A stretch of DNA of 64,000 nt from contig JAGQWX010000001.1 in the NCBI GenBank assembly GCA_020436935.1, forward strand, positions 124,001 to 188,000, in the 5' to 3' direction. The notes beneath the pieces are model-generated. The model was not told the DNA's origin and did not search any database. It saw only the letters and a list, made by a program, of their open reading frames with translations. This DNA is from Saprospiraceae bacterium. Its GTDB lineage: Bacteria; Bacteroidota; Bacteroidia; Chitinophagales; Saprospiraceae. This document shows positions 1-9,075 of the stretch, one piece after another. The stretch's first letter is position 1. Each line of letters starts with the position of its first letter. The translations under genes were made by a program, and so were the position numbers.

Positions 1-1181
1 ATGCGGAAGCTACTGTCTATGGACACGCTGCCTCTGCTGCTGAAACCAGCGATCTGATTGTTGATGTTATAAGCACCTACAGTAAACGACCCCTCGAACA
101 TGGCAGCCGGGTTTCTGATGGTTCCACAAGCAGAGCCATCGTTTCCGGCGGAGACTATTACCACTGTTCCTGCAGCTTTCAAATGTTGCACCGCCAATTC
201 CATAATGGGCCAATTCTCAGGGTTACATCCTTCTTCAGGGGGACATCCCCATGAATTGTTGATGACGTGTGGTGCTTTTGAAGGGTCAGCATTATCACCA
301 TTGAGATCCGTCGGCGCCAAAAACCAATTGAAACATTCCAGGTAGGTGGAAGGTGCTCCCCATCCGCGTTCCATATTCCTACAGCCTATCCACTTTGCGA
401 GTGGTGCCAATCCAAAAGCATTGGTAGAGTCTTCCCCGGTCATTGTACCCATGGTGTGGGTACCGTGTCCGTGATCGTCGCAAGGTATATCGAGATCATA
501 ACCACAAGGATTGATGGTATCACTGTTCAAAGGGCTGGCTTGATGGATGGCATCATGCCAGCTGTAATTGTGGTCAATATCGCCATTGGCATTTAGGCCA
601 CGGTATTTGTCTTTGATCTGGTCGACGTCCCATTTATAACCAGTGTCTTGTCCACCAATAACGACACCCTGACCCCTGAAGCCTTTCTCCCACAATTTAT
701 CTACCGACATATTGGTTACGCCCCAGGTAGGCTGTGCACTCCTGGTTTTGATTTCGCGGACATCCTGCCTTTCGACACTCAAATCGAGCATGGGCTGTGC
801 CTGATCAAAAATGATGGCGCCAATTTCAGAACGGTTGGCCAGCAACTCAAGTAGGCTCCGATCTATGTCCAAAGCAATGGCATTGACCAAATCAAAACTG
901 CGAAAGGCAATACCTTTTTCGCGAAGTACGCTTTGAAGATTTTTCTGACTCTTTTGAGCAAATTCATGCAAGGTATGGTAAACGAAATGAGCTTTGGCTT
1001 CCTTGCCTTTGATCCTGGCAGCAGCGTCAAGATTGGCTTGCTCCTGCATCAAAACAATCACGGGTACATGGTCTGATTTATCCAGCTCCTCGTAAACATG
1101 CTGATCGATATTTTGACCATTCAATAAGCCATGAAAAAGGATCAGTAAGCATATGAAAACAAAATTTTGACTTGGTTTCAT
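1..1181 (-). CDS. Secreted subtilisin-like (S8) serine peptidase, 3' end missing
   Basis: The reading frame starts at an ATG at 1181 and stays open to the left edge, so only about 393 N-terminal residues are present. A signal peptide (MKPSQNFVFICLLILFHG, ending near NGQ) is followed by a propeptide-like region of about 130 residues. The S8 catalytic Asp lies in GGQDTGYKWD (about residue 179), the catalytic His in DDHGHGTHTMG (about 238), and the oxyanion-hole Asn in VSAGNDG (about 343). The Ser motif (GTS) would lie beyond the window. The protein is predicted to be an extracellular endopeptidase. In Bacteroidota such proteins often end in a T9SS sorting domain, which cannot be checked here. 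Family assignment is firm; substrate is unknown. Confidence 0.93.
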   Translation of the reverse strand, partial: MKPSQNFVFICLLILFHGLLNGQNIDQHVYEELDKSDHVPVIVLMQEQANLDAAARIKGKEAKAHFVYHTLHEFAQKSQKNLQSVLREKGIAFRSFDLVNAIALDIDRSLLELLANRSEIGAIIFDQAQPMLDLSVERQDVREIKTRSAQPTWGVTNMSVDKLWEKGFRGQGVVIGGQDTGYKWDVDQIKDKYRGLNANGDIDHNYSWHDAIHQASPLNSDTINPCGYDLDIPCDDHGHGTHTMGTMTGEDSTNAFGLAPLAKWIGCRNMERGWGAPSTYLECFNWFLAPTDLNGDNADPSKAPHVINNSWGCPPEEGCNPENWPIMELAVQHLKAAGTVVIVSAGNDGSACGTIRNPAAMFEGSFTVGAYNINNQIAGFSSRGSVSIDSSFR

Positions 1182-1410
1182 CCTTTGGATTTCATGAAAT
1201 AATAAAGGTCGAAATTAGTTAAAAAATACAAGAGCATACGAGCATTTTACATACTCGAACACAATCGACATATTATTGCAATAGTTGAACAATAGTCGGA
1301 ATTTAATGCCGTCCAATTATTCATTTGCAGTATAGCTGATTATACATTAAAACTTAAATGCATATGTATGGCCAATATTTTTATAGCCTTATCATAAAAT
1401 ATGCATAATT

Positions 1411-1450
1411 AAAATAGGCTCTAAGAAGTTTAACCCTTAGAGCCTATTTT
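1411..1450 (-). terminator. Intrinsic terminator of the atpBEFHAG operon
   Basis: Perfect 15-bp inverted repeat: AAAATAGGCTCTAAG (1411-1425) pairs with CTTAGAGCCTATTTT (1436-1450) around a 10-nt loop. Read on the minus strand, the stem ends in a T tract just after the atpG stop codon at 1474. It is also T-rich in the other direction, but the S8 peptidase is transcribed away from it, so it most likely ends the ATP synthase operon. Confidence 0.85.
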
Positions 1451-1473
1451 TACTTGGTATAAAAAATTATATT

Positions 1474-2370
1474 TTAACCCAACGCTGCTGCGCCACCAAC
1501 AATTTCGGAAAGTTCCTTAGTGATAGCTTCTTGTCTTGCTTTGTTGTAATTGATTTTAAGATCTTTGATGAGCTCTTCAGCGTTCTCACTGGCCTTATCC
1601 ATGGCTGTCATTCTGGCTCCGTGCTCAGATGCATGGGTATCCAAAACGAATTTCTGGAAGGTCGTCTGAAGAATGCTTGGAACCAATTCTTCCAACAATT
1701 CCAACTTACCTGGTTCGAAGATGTAATCTACTTTTTGCTTTGACATTTCACTTTCGTGAGCAATTTCAGGTTTTTCTACAGGCAGGTATTGAGCTGCAAT
1801 CGGGAACTGCATCGCTGCATTTTTGAACTGACTGTAGCAAACATCCACTCTGTCAAACTTACCATTCTGGAAGCTATCCATAAGGTATTGAGATACAGCT
1901 GCAATATTTTCAAAACTAAGATCAGCATACAAATGAAGGAATTCTGTATTAACAGCTTCCTTTTTGTATCTCTTCTTCAAAATATCAAAACCCTTTTTAC
2001 CAATGCAGATCACTTCAACTTTTCCTGCTTCCAACTGTGCTTTATAATCACCTTCTATCCTGGCAATGGCTGTTTTGATGATGTTGGTGTTGAAAGCTCC
2101 ACAGAGACCTCTGCTTGAAGTGATGACTACAACAGCCACCGACTTGATTTCTCTGTGAATCCCAAATGAAGTGTTTGCATCGCTATCGAGATTGGCCAGT
2201 ATGTTTTTCAACATCTTATCCAACCTGTCAGCGTAGGGGCGCATCTCAGTGATGGCGGTTTGAGCCTTTCTGAGTTTAGCAGCAGAAACCATTTTCATGG
2301 CCTTGGTGATCTGCTGGGTTGAAACCACAGATTTGATCCGTTCCCTTACTTCTTTAAGCTTACCACTCAT
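1474..2370 (-). CDS. atpG: F-type ATP synthase subunit gamma
   Basis: Central rotor shaft of F1, transmitting c-ring rotation to the catalytic alpha3beta3 head. The 298 residues show the conserved N-terminal helix (KLKEVRERIKSVVSTQQITKAMKMVSAAKLRKAQ) and the C-terminal helix with MTAMDKASENAEELI and NKARQEAITKELSEIVGGAAAL, the two parts of the coiled-coil shaft. Length is normal for bacteria. It is the last gene of the operon, 87 nt after atpA; that gap holds a strong hairpin. The product acts on the cytoplasmic face of the inner membrane. Confidence 0.97.
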   Translation of the reverse strand: MSGKLKEVRERIKSVVSTQQITKAMKMVSAAKLRKAQTAITEMRPYADRLDKMLKNILANLDSDANTSFGIHREIKSVAVVVITSSRGLCGAFNTNIIKTAIARIEGDYKAQLEAGKVEVICIGKKGFDILKKRYKKEAVNTEFLHLYADLSFENIAAVSQYLMDSFQNGKFDRVDVCYSQFKNAAMQFPIAAQYLPVEKPEIAHESEMSKQKVDYIFEPGKLELLEELVPSILQTTFQKFVLDTHASEHGARMTAMDKASENAEELIKDLKINYNKARQEAITKELSEIVGGAAALG

Positions 2371-2398
2371 GGTGAGTTACTTTTTTTATTTTTAAAGA

Positions 2399-2438
2399 AT
2401 GGAGCAGCGCACTACTCAAAACCTTTTCGCTGCTCCAT
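2399..2438 (-). other. Stable hairpin between atpA and atpG
   Basis: Perfect 11-bp inverted repeat ATGGAGCAGCG (2399-2409) / CGCTGCTCCAT (2428-2438) with an 18-nt loop, in the 87-nt gap between the atpA stop and the atpG start. No T tract follows on either strand, so it is not a standard terminator. An mRNA-stability or processing element that sets alpha:gamma ratios is an inference. Confidence 0.6.
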
Positions 2439-2457
2439 CAAATGTTGTATTTCTAAA

Positions 2458-4044
2458 TTAGTTCTTGAACTGAGCACTCAATTCGGCTGCAAGAGTTTTC
2501 AGTGTCTGAAGATCTGCATCTTCCAACTTACCAGCTCTGAAGTTATTGAGGGCTTCAGGGAATCTTTGCTCCAAAGTTGTAAGGAACAAGTTTTCAAACT
2601 GATTTACCTTCTTTACAGGAATGTCTCTCAACAAACCCTGAGTTCCAAGATAGATGATGGCCACCTGCTTCTCAACTGGTACCGGAGAGTACTGAGGTTG
2701 TTTCAAAACTTCCACGTTTCTCTTACCCTTCTCAAGAACTGCCTGAGTTGCAGCATCAAGGTCAGAACCAAACTTTGCGAAAGCTTCCAATTCCCTGTAC
2801 TGAGCCTGATCGAGCTTCAAGGTACCGGATACTTTCTTCATAGACTTGATCTGAGCATTACCCCCTACCCTTGATACAGAGATACCTACGTTGATCGCTG
2901 GTCTGATACCCGCGTTGAACAAGTTGGATTCCAGGAATATCTGTCCATCAGTGATCGAGATCACGTTGGTAGGAATGTATGCAGAAACGTCTGCTGCCTG
3001 AGTTTCAATGATTGGAAGAGCTGTCAATGAACCTCCACCTTTTACAATACCTGCTGCCTTGAGGCTTTCAGGAAGGTCGTTCATGTTTTGTGCAATGCTA
3101 TCATCTGCAATAACTTTTGCCGCACGCTCCAACAATCTTGAGTGAAGGTAGAAAACGTCACCAGGGTATGCTTCCCTTCCCGGAGGTCTTCTCAAAAGAA
3201 GAGATACCTCACGATAAGCTACAGCCTGCTTTGACAAATCATCATAGATGATCAATGCAGGTCTTCCCGTATCCCTGAAAAATTCTCCGATGGCAGCACC
3301 CGCAAATGGAGCGTAAAACTGCATAGGAGCAGGATCAGAAGCTGTAGCTGATACAACCACAGTATATTTCATTGCACCTGCATCTTCAAGTGTTTTCACA
3401 ACTTGAGCAACAGTAGATGCTTTTTGACCTGAAGCAACATATATACAATATACAGGGTTGCCTCTTTCAAAAAACTCTTTCTGGTTGATGATGGTGTCGA
3501 TGGCGATAGCTGTCTTACCAGTCTGTCTGTCACCGATGATCAATTCCCTTTGACCTCTACCGATCGGAATCATAGAGTCAATCGCCTTGATACCTGTCTG
3601 AAGTGGTTCGTTAACCGGCTGTCTGAAGATAACCCCGGGAGCTTTTCTCTCCAAAGGCATCTCATAACGGGTACCACCGATAGGTCCCTTACCGTCGATG
3701 GCCTGACCAAGTGGGTTTACCACTCTACCGATCATACCCTCACCAACTTCAATAGAAGCAATTCTGTTGGTTCTTCTTACAGTAGCACCTTCTTTGATAC
3801 CATCGCTGGCTCCCAAAAGTACCACACCCACATTGTCTTCTTCAAGGTTCAATACGATAGCTTGAACACCTGTTTCAAATTCTACCAATTCACCAGCTTG
3901 TGCTTTGGTAAGTCCATAAACACGAGCGATACCGTCCCCTACCTGGAGTACCGTACCAACCTCTTCCAACTCTGCCTCAGTTTTGAAACCTGAAAGCTGC
4001 TGTTTGAGGATTGCTGAAATTTCGTCTGGCTTAACATCTACCAT
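2458..4044 (-). CDS. atpA: F-type ATP synthase subunit alpha
   Basis: Non-catalytic nucleotide-binding subunit of the F1 head. The 528 residues contain the Walker A motif [13 protein letters not shown], the [43 protein letters not shown] block and the signature [14 protein letters not shown] with the arginine-finger region (SRVGG). Start ATG at 4044, 38 nt after the atpH stop. The partner beta subunit gene is not in this operon but about 16 kb away at 20796-22310. Length is slightly above the usual 500-515 residues because of a C-terminal extension. Confidence 0.98.
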   Translation of the reverse strand: MVDVKPDEISAILKQQLSGFKTEAELEEVGTVLQVGDGIARVYGLTKAQAGELVEFETGVQAIVLNLEEDNVGVVLLGASDGIKEGATVRRTNRIASIEVGEGMIGRVVNPLGQAIDGKGPIGGTRYEMPLERKAPGVIFRQPVNEPLQTGIKAIDSMIPIGRGQRELIIGDRQTGKTAIAIDTIINQKEFFERGNPVYCIYVASGQKASTVAQVVKTLEDAGAMKYTVVVSATASDPAPMQFYAPFAGAAIGEFFRDTGRPALIIYDDLSKQAVAYREVSLLLRRPPGREAYPGDVFYLHSRLLERAAKVIADDSIAQNMNDLPESLKAAGIVKGGGSLTALPIIETQAADVSAYIPTNVISITDGQIFLESNLFNAGIRPAINVGISVSRVGGNAQIKSMKKVSGTLKLDQAQYRELEAFAKFGSDLDAATQAVLEKGKRNVEVLKQPQYSPVPVEKQVAIIYLGTQGLLRDIPVKKVNQFENLFLTTLEQRFPEALNNFRAGKLEDADLQTLKTLAAELSAQFKN

Positions 4045-4082
4045 TGCCGTAATTTTTTTATGATGTTATTATAATTAGCTAA

Positions 4083-4625
4083 TTAGTTCTTTACAAATTG
4101 TTTGGAGAGCTTGCTGAGTTTGTAAGCAATACTATTGTCGAACAACTTATCACCCACCTCAATGATATAACCTCCCAATATTTCCGGATTGACCTTTTGC
4201 TCAATTTGCAATTCGTTTGCAGTGATTTTGCTGTCAAGGAGTTTTTTCTTAATGCTGTCCAGGGTTGCTGCATCCAAGGGAGTTGCCGATGTCACAGTAA
4301 CATTGGTGATGCCTTTGAAAGTCTTGTATTGACTGATGAATTCGTCGGCTATCTCAGGAAGCAAATCTTCTCTCCTCTTTACGAGAATGAGGTTGACAAA
4401 TGCCTTGCTCACTTCGCCAAGATTTTTATCAAAAAGTGCAGCAAATACCTGCTTCTTTTTGCCAATATTTACGATAGGGCTTTTCAGCAAAAGCAGAAGG
4501 TCTCTGTTTTTGCACATTGCCTGTAAGGTCCTCATGTCCTCCATGGTGGCTTCGAGACTGTTGTTCTCAATGGCCAGGTCAAGCAATGATTTGGCATACC
4601 TGCCCGCAATTCTTGTTATAGACAT
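4083..4625 (-). CDS. atpH: F-type ATP synthase subunit delta
   Basis: Peripheral-stalk subunit linking the alpha subunits to the b dimer. The 180-residue protein has the family's N-terminal helical domain (ITRIAGRYAKSLLDLAIENN) and the C-terminal signature ILGGYIIEVGDKLFDNSIAYKLSKLSKQF. It lies 13 nt downstream of atpF and 38 nt upstream of atpA, consistent with one transcript. Confidence 0.96.
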   Translation of the reverse strand: MSITRIAGRYAKSLLDLAIENNSLEATMEDMRTLQAMCKNRDLLLLLKSPIVNIGKKKQVFAALFDKNLGEVSKAFVNLILVKRREDLLPEIADEFISQYKTFKGITNVTVTSATPLDAATLDSIKKKLLDSKITANELQIEQKVNPEILGGYIIEVGDKLFDNSIAYKLSKLSKQFVKN

Positions 4626-4638
4626 CCGTCGGTATTTC

Positions 4639-5148
4639 TTAGTTAAGATTCATTTCGTCCACCAGGCCTTTCACATATGCATCGTGATCTGCATTGCTCT
4701 TGAGCTCTCTGCGGATCAGCTTTTCTGCAATTTCAACAGACATAGCTCCAAGTTTGCTTTTGGCATCGGCTACAGCAGCTTTGGTCTGGTTGTCTATTTC
4801 CTGCTTTGCATTGTTGATGATCTTAGTGGCTTCTTCTTTCGCTTTTTCTTTTGCCTCATTTACGATTTGATTCTTCAAATCTTTGGCTTCCTGAAGGATC
4901 TTTGATCTTTCTTCTCTTGCCTGAGCCAATAATTTTTCATTTTCAGCCTTCATGTCGCTCACTTCTTCTCTCGCGAGTTTGGCCGAATCAAGTGCGTGCT
5001 GAATATCGTTTTGTCTTTTCTCCAAAGCTTTTGCAATTGGTTTGAAAGCAAACCTTCCTGCTATTGTCCAGAACAAAACAAAGATCAATAAAGACCACAC
5101 CGCAAGTCCCGGTGAAGGTTGGAATACTGAAAACAATGAAATCATCAT
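4639..5148 (-). CDS. atpF: F-type ATP synthase subunit b
   Basis: Membrane-anchored peripheral stalk subunit of 169 residues. One N-terminal transmembrane helix (LAVWSLLIFVLFWTIAGRFAF, residues 14-34) precedes a long charged amphipathic helix rich in Lys, Glu and Ala (about 45-150) typical of the b-subunit coiled coil. It follows atpE after a 126-nt gap that contains a terminator-like hairpin, the only large gap inside this operon. Only one b-type gene is present, with no b' paralogue. Confidence 0.96.
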   Translation of the reverse strand: MMISLFSVFQPSPGLAVWSLLIFVLFWTIAGRFAFKPIAKALEKRQNDIQHALDSAKLAREEVSDMKAENEKLLAQAREERSKILQEAKDLKNQIVNEAKEKAKEEATKIINNAKQEIDNQTKAAVADAKSKLGAMSVEIAEKLIRRELKSNADHDAYVKGLVDEMNLN

Positions 5149-5191
5149 ATTCTATAAAATTTTCCTTTTGTCAATTAATTTTTAATCATTC

Positions 5192-5240
5192 AAAAAAAAG
5201 AAGCAATGGACTCCTCCGCCAACCGCATTGTAAGTCCATT
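5192..5240 (-). terminator. Terminator-like hairpin between atpE and atpF (possible attenuator)
   Basis: Read on the minus strand, an 8-bp stem AATGGACT (5240-5233) / AGTCCATT (5212-5205) with a 20-nt loop is followed by GCTTC and eight consecutive T (5199-5192). It sits immediately after atpE and before atpF, so partial termination would enrich atpE message relative to downstream genes. Stem and T tract are seen directly; the attenuation role is inference. Confidence 0.6.
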
Positions 5241-5274
5241 TACTCTTTTCAGAAGTTTCTGATCTTTCTATCTA

Positions 5275-5490
<216 letters not shown>

Positions 5491-5525
5491 TTAGAATGAT
5501 ATAATTACTTTAAAAAAAACTCTTT

Positions 5526-6818
5526 TTAGTGATGCGCTTCTTCGTGGTGGTGCTCCTCAGTTGCAGCACCGATGTATGATGCAGTAAGGATGGTAAACAC
5601 AAATGCCTGAATAAACGCAACAATCAATTCCAGTGCCATCATAAACATGGTCAATGGAACTGAAATCAATGAACCCACTCCTGAGCCCACCATACTTTCT
5701 CCACTTTTTCCGAAGATGAAAATCAGACCTATAAATGACAAAATTGCAATGTGACCTGCAGAAATGTTACCCGCAAGTCGGAGCATCAATGTCAATGGTT
5801 TGATGAACAAAGACATAACTTCTATAATCGCCAGAAGGATTCTCACCGGTACAGGTACACCAGGCATCCAGAAGATGTGGCTCCAGTAATGTTTGTTCCC
5901 ATTGAGATTGACCAACAAAAACACGATGACTGCCAACACCATGGTCAGGCTCAGGTTACCTGTAGCGTTGACACTTCCCAAAAATGGAATTTGACCAAAT
6001 AAGTTCAAACCAAGGATAAAGAAGAAAACAGACAATAGGAAAGGAAAATACTTCATGTATTTTTTCTTTCCAATGAATGGTATTGCTGCCTCGTCTCTGA
6101 TGAATTCGATCAAAGGCTCAAGGAAGTTTTGGATTCCTTTTGGTGCTTTGCCCTCGTTGGTCTGGTAAGCTTTTGCTGCCTTTCTGAATGCCCAGAACAA
6201 AAACAAGGAAACCAAAATCATAGCCAGCACATTTTTGGTGATCGAAAGGTCATAAAAAGATGTTGTACCACCTCCAAGTGCACCTCCGTCCCAAAGTGTT
6301 TTATTTTCCAACTTGAATTCCTGTCCTTCGTATTTTACGTATTTGACATCTCTTTCTTTACCGTTGATCATTTCCTTCTTGGAAGTGAATCCATCAACTT
6401 CTACACCTCCCTCAGCCGGAAATGATGCGTCTAATACTCTGTAGACACTTCCTCCTTCGAGCACATATCCATTGTAAGACATGTGACCATTTTCGTGGTG
6501 GTGAGGGTCAGCATGAAATTTTGCAGAAGAAAAAATATCCAGACCTTTGTCTTTTGAATAGAGGATGGTTGGCAATGGAATAGAAATCGCTTCCATTATG
6601 GTATAAACATTCGCATCTGAAATGTGATGCTTTGCAACTGCAGCAGGGTCGAATTTTGCATGATCGCCATGCGCTTCACCACCGGCATTTGCGTGTTCGC
6701 CACCTTCAACATGCTCAGCGTGATCACCACTTGACTCAGTGGAATGGACACCTCCTTCCTGCATGTAACCAAGCGTCGCCCAAAACAAAAGAAAAACAGC
6801 CAGATAAAACCTTTTCAA
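5526..6818 (-). CDS. atpB: F-type ATP synthase subunit a with His-rich N-terminal extension
   Basis: Stator channel subunit. The membrane domain is C-terminal, with the essential Arg in PLTLMLRLAGNISAGHIAI and final helices ending in EEHHHEEAHH. Ahead of it lies about 200 residues of extension: a signal peptide, then a His/Gly/Glu-rich stretch (DHAEHVEGGEHANAGGEAHGDHA) and a soluble domain, making it much longer than the ~270-residue E. coli subunit. Such extensions occur in Bacteroidota. No in-frame ATG precedes the signal peptide. The TTG at 6818 gives MKRFYLAVFLLFWATLG, a classic signal sequence, and is preferred over the TTG at 6854. No atpI or atpZ gene lies upstream. Confidence 0.95.
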   Translation of the reverse strand: MKRFYLAVFLLFWATLGYMQEGGVHSTESSGDHAEHVEGGEHANAGGEAHGDHAKFDPAAVAKHHISDANVYTIMEAISIPLPTILYSKDKGLDIFSSAKFHADPHHHENGHMSYNGYVLEGGSVYRVLDASFPAEGGVEVDGFTSKKEMINGKERDVKYVKYEGQEFKLENKTLWDGGALGGGTTSFYDLSITKNVLAMILVSLFLFWAFRKAAKAYQTNEGKAPKGIQNFLEPLIEFIRDEAAIPFIGKKKYMKYFPFLLSVFFFILGLNLFGQIPFLGSVNATGNLSLTMVLAVIVFLLVNLNGNKHYWSHIFWMPGVPVPVRILLAIIEVMSLFIKPLTLMLRLAGNISAGHIAILSFIGLIFIFGKSGESMVGSGVGSLISVPLTMFMMALELIVAFIQAFVFTILTASYIGAATEEHHHEEAHH

Positions 6819-6851
6819 ACCAGTTAGATTTAAGCTTTTCGAAAATTTGTG

Positions 6852-6859
6852 CAAAAGTA
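6852..6859 (-). promoter_or_regulatory. Candidate -7 box for the atpB operon
   Basis: On the minus strand TACTTTTG matches the Bacteroidetes -7 consensus TANNTTTG and lies 33 nt before the proposed TTG start at 6818. No convincing -33 TTG element was found. The rest of the 6860-7137 gap shows no gene. Confidence 0.35.
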
Positions 6860-7137
6860 ATAAAAGATATTGCTTTTTAGAAGATTGATTCTCTTTATTT
6901 TATCTAAAAAAAGTAGTTTTTTCAGCAAATATGTTCAGCATAAAAGACCAAAAAAACCATTTCATATAAAATAAAATTCTGGGAGACCATGATCATCTCC
7001 TAAAAAACAATGCAAAATTTCTGCGCCTTCAAAATTATACCCTTCAGGCTCAGGCAAGTGCAATAAGTTTGGGTAGCTGAAAGCCGGTGCTTTTCTGACG
7101 CCGGATCGTGCTAAAGAAAGACTTCAAGATACCTATT

Positions 7138-8799
7138 TTATGAATCTTTGAGCATTCTTCTGAGGATCTTGCCTACATTGGTTTTTGGCAATTCTGTCTT
7201 GAATTCCACTTCTTTAGGAACTTTATAACCCGTGAGACTTTCTCGTGCGAAGGCTATAACTTCCTCTTTGGTAAGACTTTGATCTTTTTTCACCACAAAG
7301 ACTTTTACGACCTCACCAGAGTGTTCGTTGGGAATACCAACAGCTGCAACTTCCAGGATTTTTGGATGCTTCGCCAGTTCGTCTTCCACTTCATTTGGGT
7401 ATACATTAAACCCGGATACCAATATCATGTCTTTCTTGCGGTCCACAATTTTGAAGTATCCGTCTGGTTCCATAATGGCAATATCGCCTGTGTAAAACCA
7501 GTCATCTTTCAGTGCTTTTGCTGTTTCATCAGGCTTGTTGTAATAGCCTTTCATGACCTGCGGACCCTTGACACACAATTCTCCGCGTTCGCCCTGGGGT
7601 ACACTTTGACCATCTTCATCAACAATTTTTACATCCGTACTGGAGACCGGCATACCAATGCTGCCGTACCTTACCCTTCCATCCAATGGGTTGATGGATA
7701 CTACTGGCGAAGTTTCAGTGAGTCCGTACCCTTCAAATATTTTTTTGCCGGTCACTTTTTCCCACTTTTCTGCAATGGCCACCTGGACAGCCATTCCTCC
7801 TCCTACAGTTACTTTCAGTGGGCTGAAGTCAATCTTATCGAAATCAGGATGGTTGAGCAATGCATTAAACAGAGTATTCAGACCTGTGAAAATATTGATT
7901 TTGTTTTTGTGAAACTCTTTGATGACCGACTTCAGATCGCGGGCATTGGTCACCAATACAGTTTTCGCCCCCAACCTGATCATGGCCAGGCAATTGACCG
8001 TAAAGGCAAAAATGTGGTACATGGGCAATGGTGACAAGCACACTTCTTTACCCTCAACAAGTAAGACCCTCATCGCTGCATCTGCCTGCATCATATTGGC
8101 GATGAGATTGCGGTTGGTCAACATGGCTCCTTTCGAAACTCCGGTCGTTCCTCCTGTGTACTGAAGCAAAATCACGTCGTCCGGGCAATTTGAGAACTCC
8201 TTGATGGTGAACTTTTTACCCGTGTTGAGGCACTCTCTAAAATTGACTTTGTTGGCTATCTCATACTTGGGCACCATTTTTTTGACATACCTGACCACAA
8301 GATTTACGATAATACCTTTGAGGCCTCCCAGCAATTCACCCAGTGATGTTACAATGGGAACTTTGATGTCTGTTTCACCAATGATTTTTTCGAGATTGCA
8401 GGCAAAGTTTTCGAGAATACATATGCCCTTTACACCGCTGTCCTTGAACTGATGAAGCATCTCTCTGTGCGTATAAAGTGGATTGGTGTTTACCACAACC
8501 AGGCCTGCCCTTAATGCACCAAATAAGGCAATGGGGTATTGCAGGCAGTTGGGCATCATGATGGCAAACTTATCGCCCGGTTCCAGGCCCCGGGACTGCA
8601 GATATGCACCAAACTGCCTGGAGTATTTGTCTAAATCTTTGAATGTGAGGCCAACACCCATGCATTCGAAGGCTACCTTATCGGCAAACTTCACAAACAT
8701 TTCGTCAATAAAATCAACGATGTTTTCATACGCATCTGCATTTATATTGGCTGGCATACCTGTTGGGTAATTGGCTACCCAGGGTCTGTTTTCGTACAT
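7138..8799 (-). CDS. fadD: Long-chain fatty acid-CoA ligase (AMP-forming)
   Basis: ATP-dependent activation of fatty acids to acyl-CoA through an acyl-adenylate, feeding beta-oxidation or lipid synthesis. The 553 residues contain the ANL-superfamily phosphate loop YTGGTTGVSKGAMLTNRN (about 215-232), the adenine motif GYGLTETSPVVS, the hinge DWFYTGDIAIMEPDGYFKIVDRKKDMI, the FNVYPNEVE motif, and the C-terminal catalytic Lys in LPKTNVGKILRR. Length and motif order match FadD. A stand-alone gene, divergent from rsmA, with an 11-bp inverted repeat in the shared upstream region. Exact chain-length preference cannot be read from sequence. Confidence 0.93.
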   Translation of the reverse strand: MYENRPWVANYPTGMPANINADAYENIVDFIDEMFVKFADKVAFECMGVGLTFKDLDKYSRQFGAYLQSRGLEPGDKFAIMMPNCLQYPIALFGALRAGLVVVNTNPLYTHREMLHQFKDSGVKGICILENFACNLEKIIGETDIKVPIVTSLGELLGGLKGIIVNLVVRYVKKMVPKYEIANKVNFRECLNTGKKFTIKEFSNCPDDVILLQYTGGTTGVSKGAMLTNRNLIANMMQADAAMRVLLVEGKEVCLSPLPMYHIFAFTVNCLAMIRLGAKTVLVTNARDLKSVIKEFHKNKINIFTGLNTLFNALLNHPDFDKIDFSPLKVTVGGGMAVQVAIAEKWEKVTGKKIFEGYGLTETSPVVSINPLDGRVRYGSIGMPVSSTDVKIVDEDGQSVPQGERGELCVKGPQVMKGYYNKPDETAKALKDDWFYTGDIAIMEPDGYFKIVDRKKDMILVSGFNVYPNEVEDELAKHPKILEVAAVGIPNEHSGEVVKVFVVKKDQSLTKEEVIAFARESLTGYKVPKEVEFKTELPKTNVGKILRRMLKDS

Positions 8800-8837
8800 G
8801 GCTTTAAAATTTACTTTTTATCTAAGTTCGAATTTAT

Positions 8838-8874
8838 AAAAACTTTGGTATTTAATCTATTCTCCAAAGTTTTT
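8838..8874. promoter_or_regulatory. Inverted repeat in the fadD/rsmA divergent region
   Basis: AAAAACTTTGG (8838-8848) and CCAAAGTTTTT (8864-8874) form perfect 11-bp arms separated by 15 nt, starting 38 bp upstream of the fadD start. The position fits an operator for a regulator of fatty acid activation, but no regulator is encoded nearby and a hairpin role cannot be excluded. Confidence 0.45.
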
Positions 8875-9075
8875 GTGGCTTTTATACCATTTGGAATACA
8901 GATTTGACCATTAACTTTCAACTTAGGCAATTTTCTTAATCTAACAGAAATGAATACTGAAAATCATTTGAGTATCACATTTCATGTTTTTATGCGCTCA
9001 TTGAAGAATATTGCCCTGCTTTTTAGCCTTCCTTGTAAGAATTTTATAAAATTACCGCCTCAAAATACTTTCCCA

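Noticed and set aside
648..854. Plus-strand ORF opposite the S8 protease
   Set aside because: The minus-strand frame has a signal peptide and S8 catalytic motifs over the same bases; the plus-strand frame has no recognisable features.
7279..8034. 251-codon plus-strand ORF opposite the acyl-CoA ligase
   Set aside because: It is antisense to a gene with full ANL motifs, is rich in Phe, His, Cys and Trp as expected from a shadow frame, and has no homology-like pattern.
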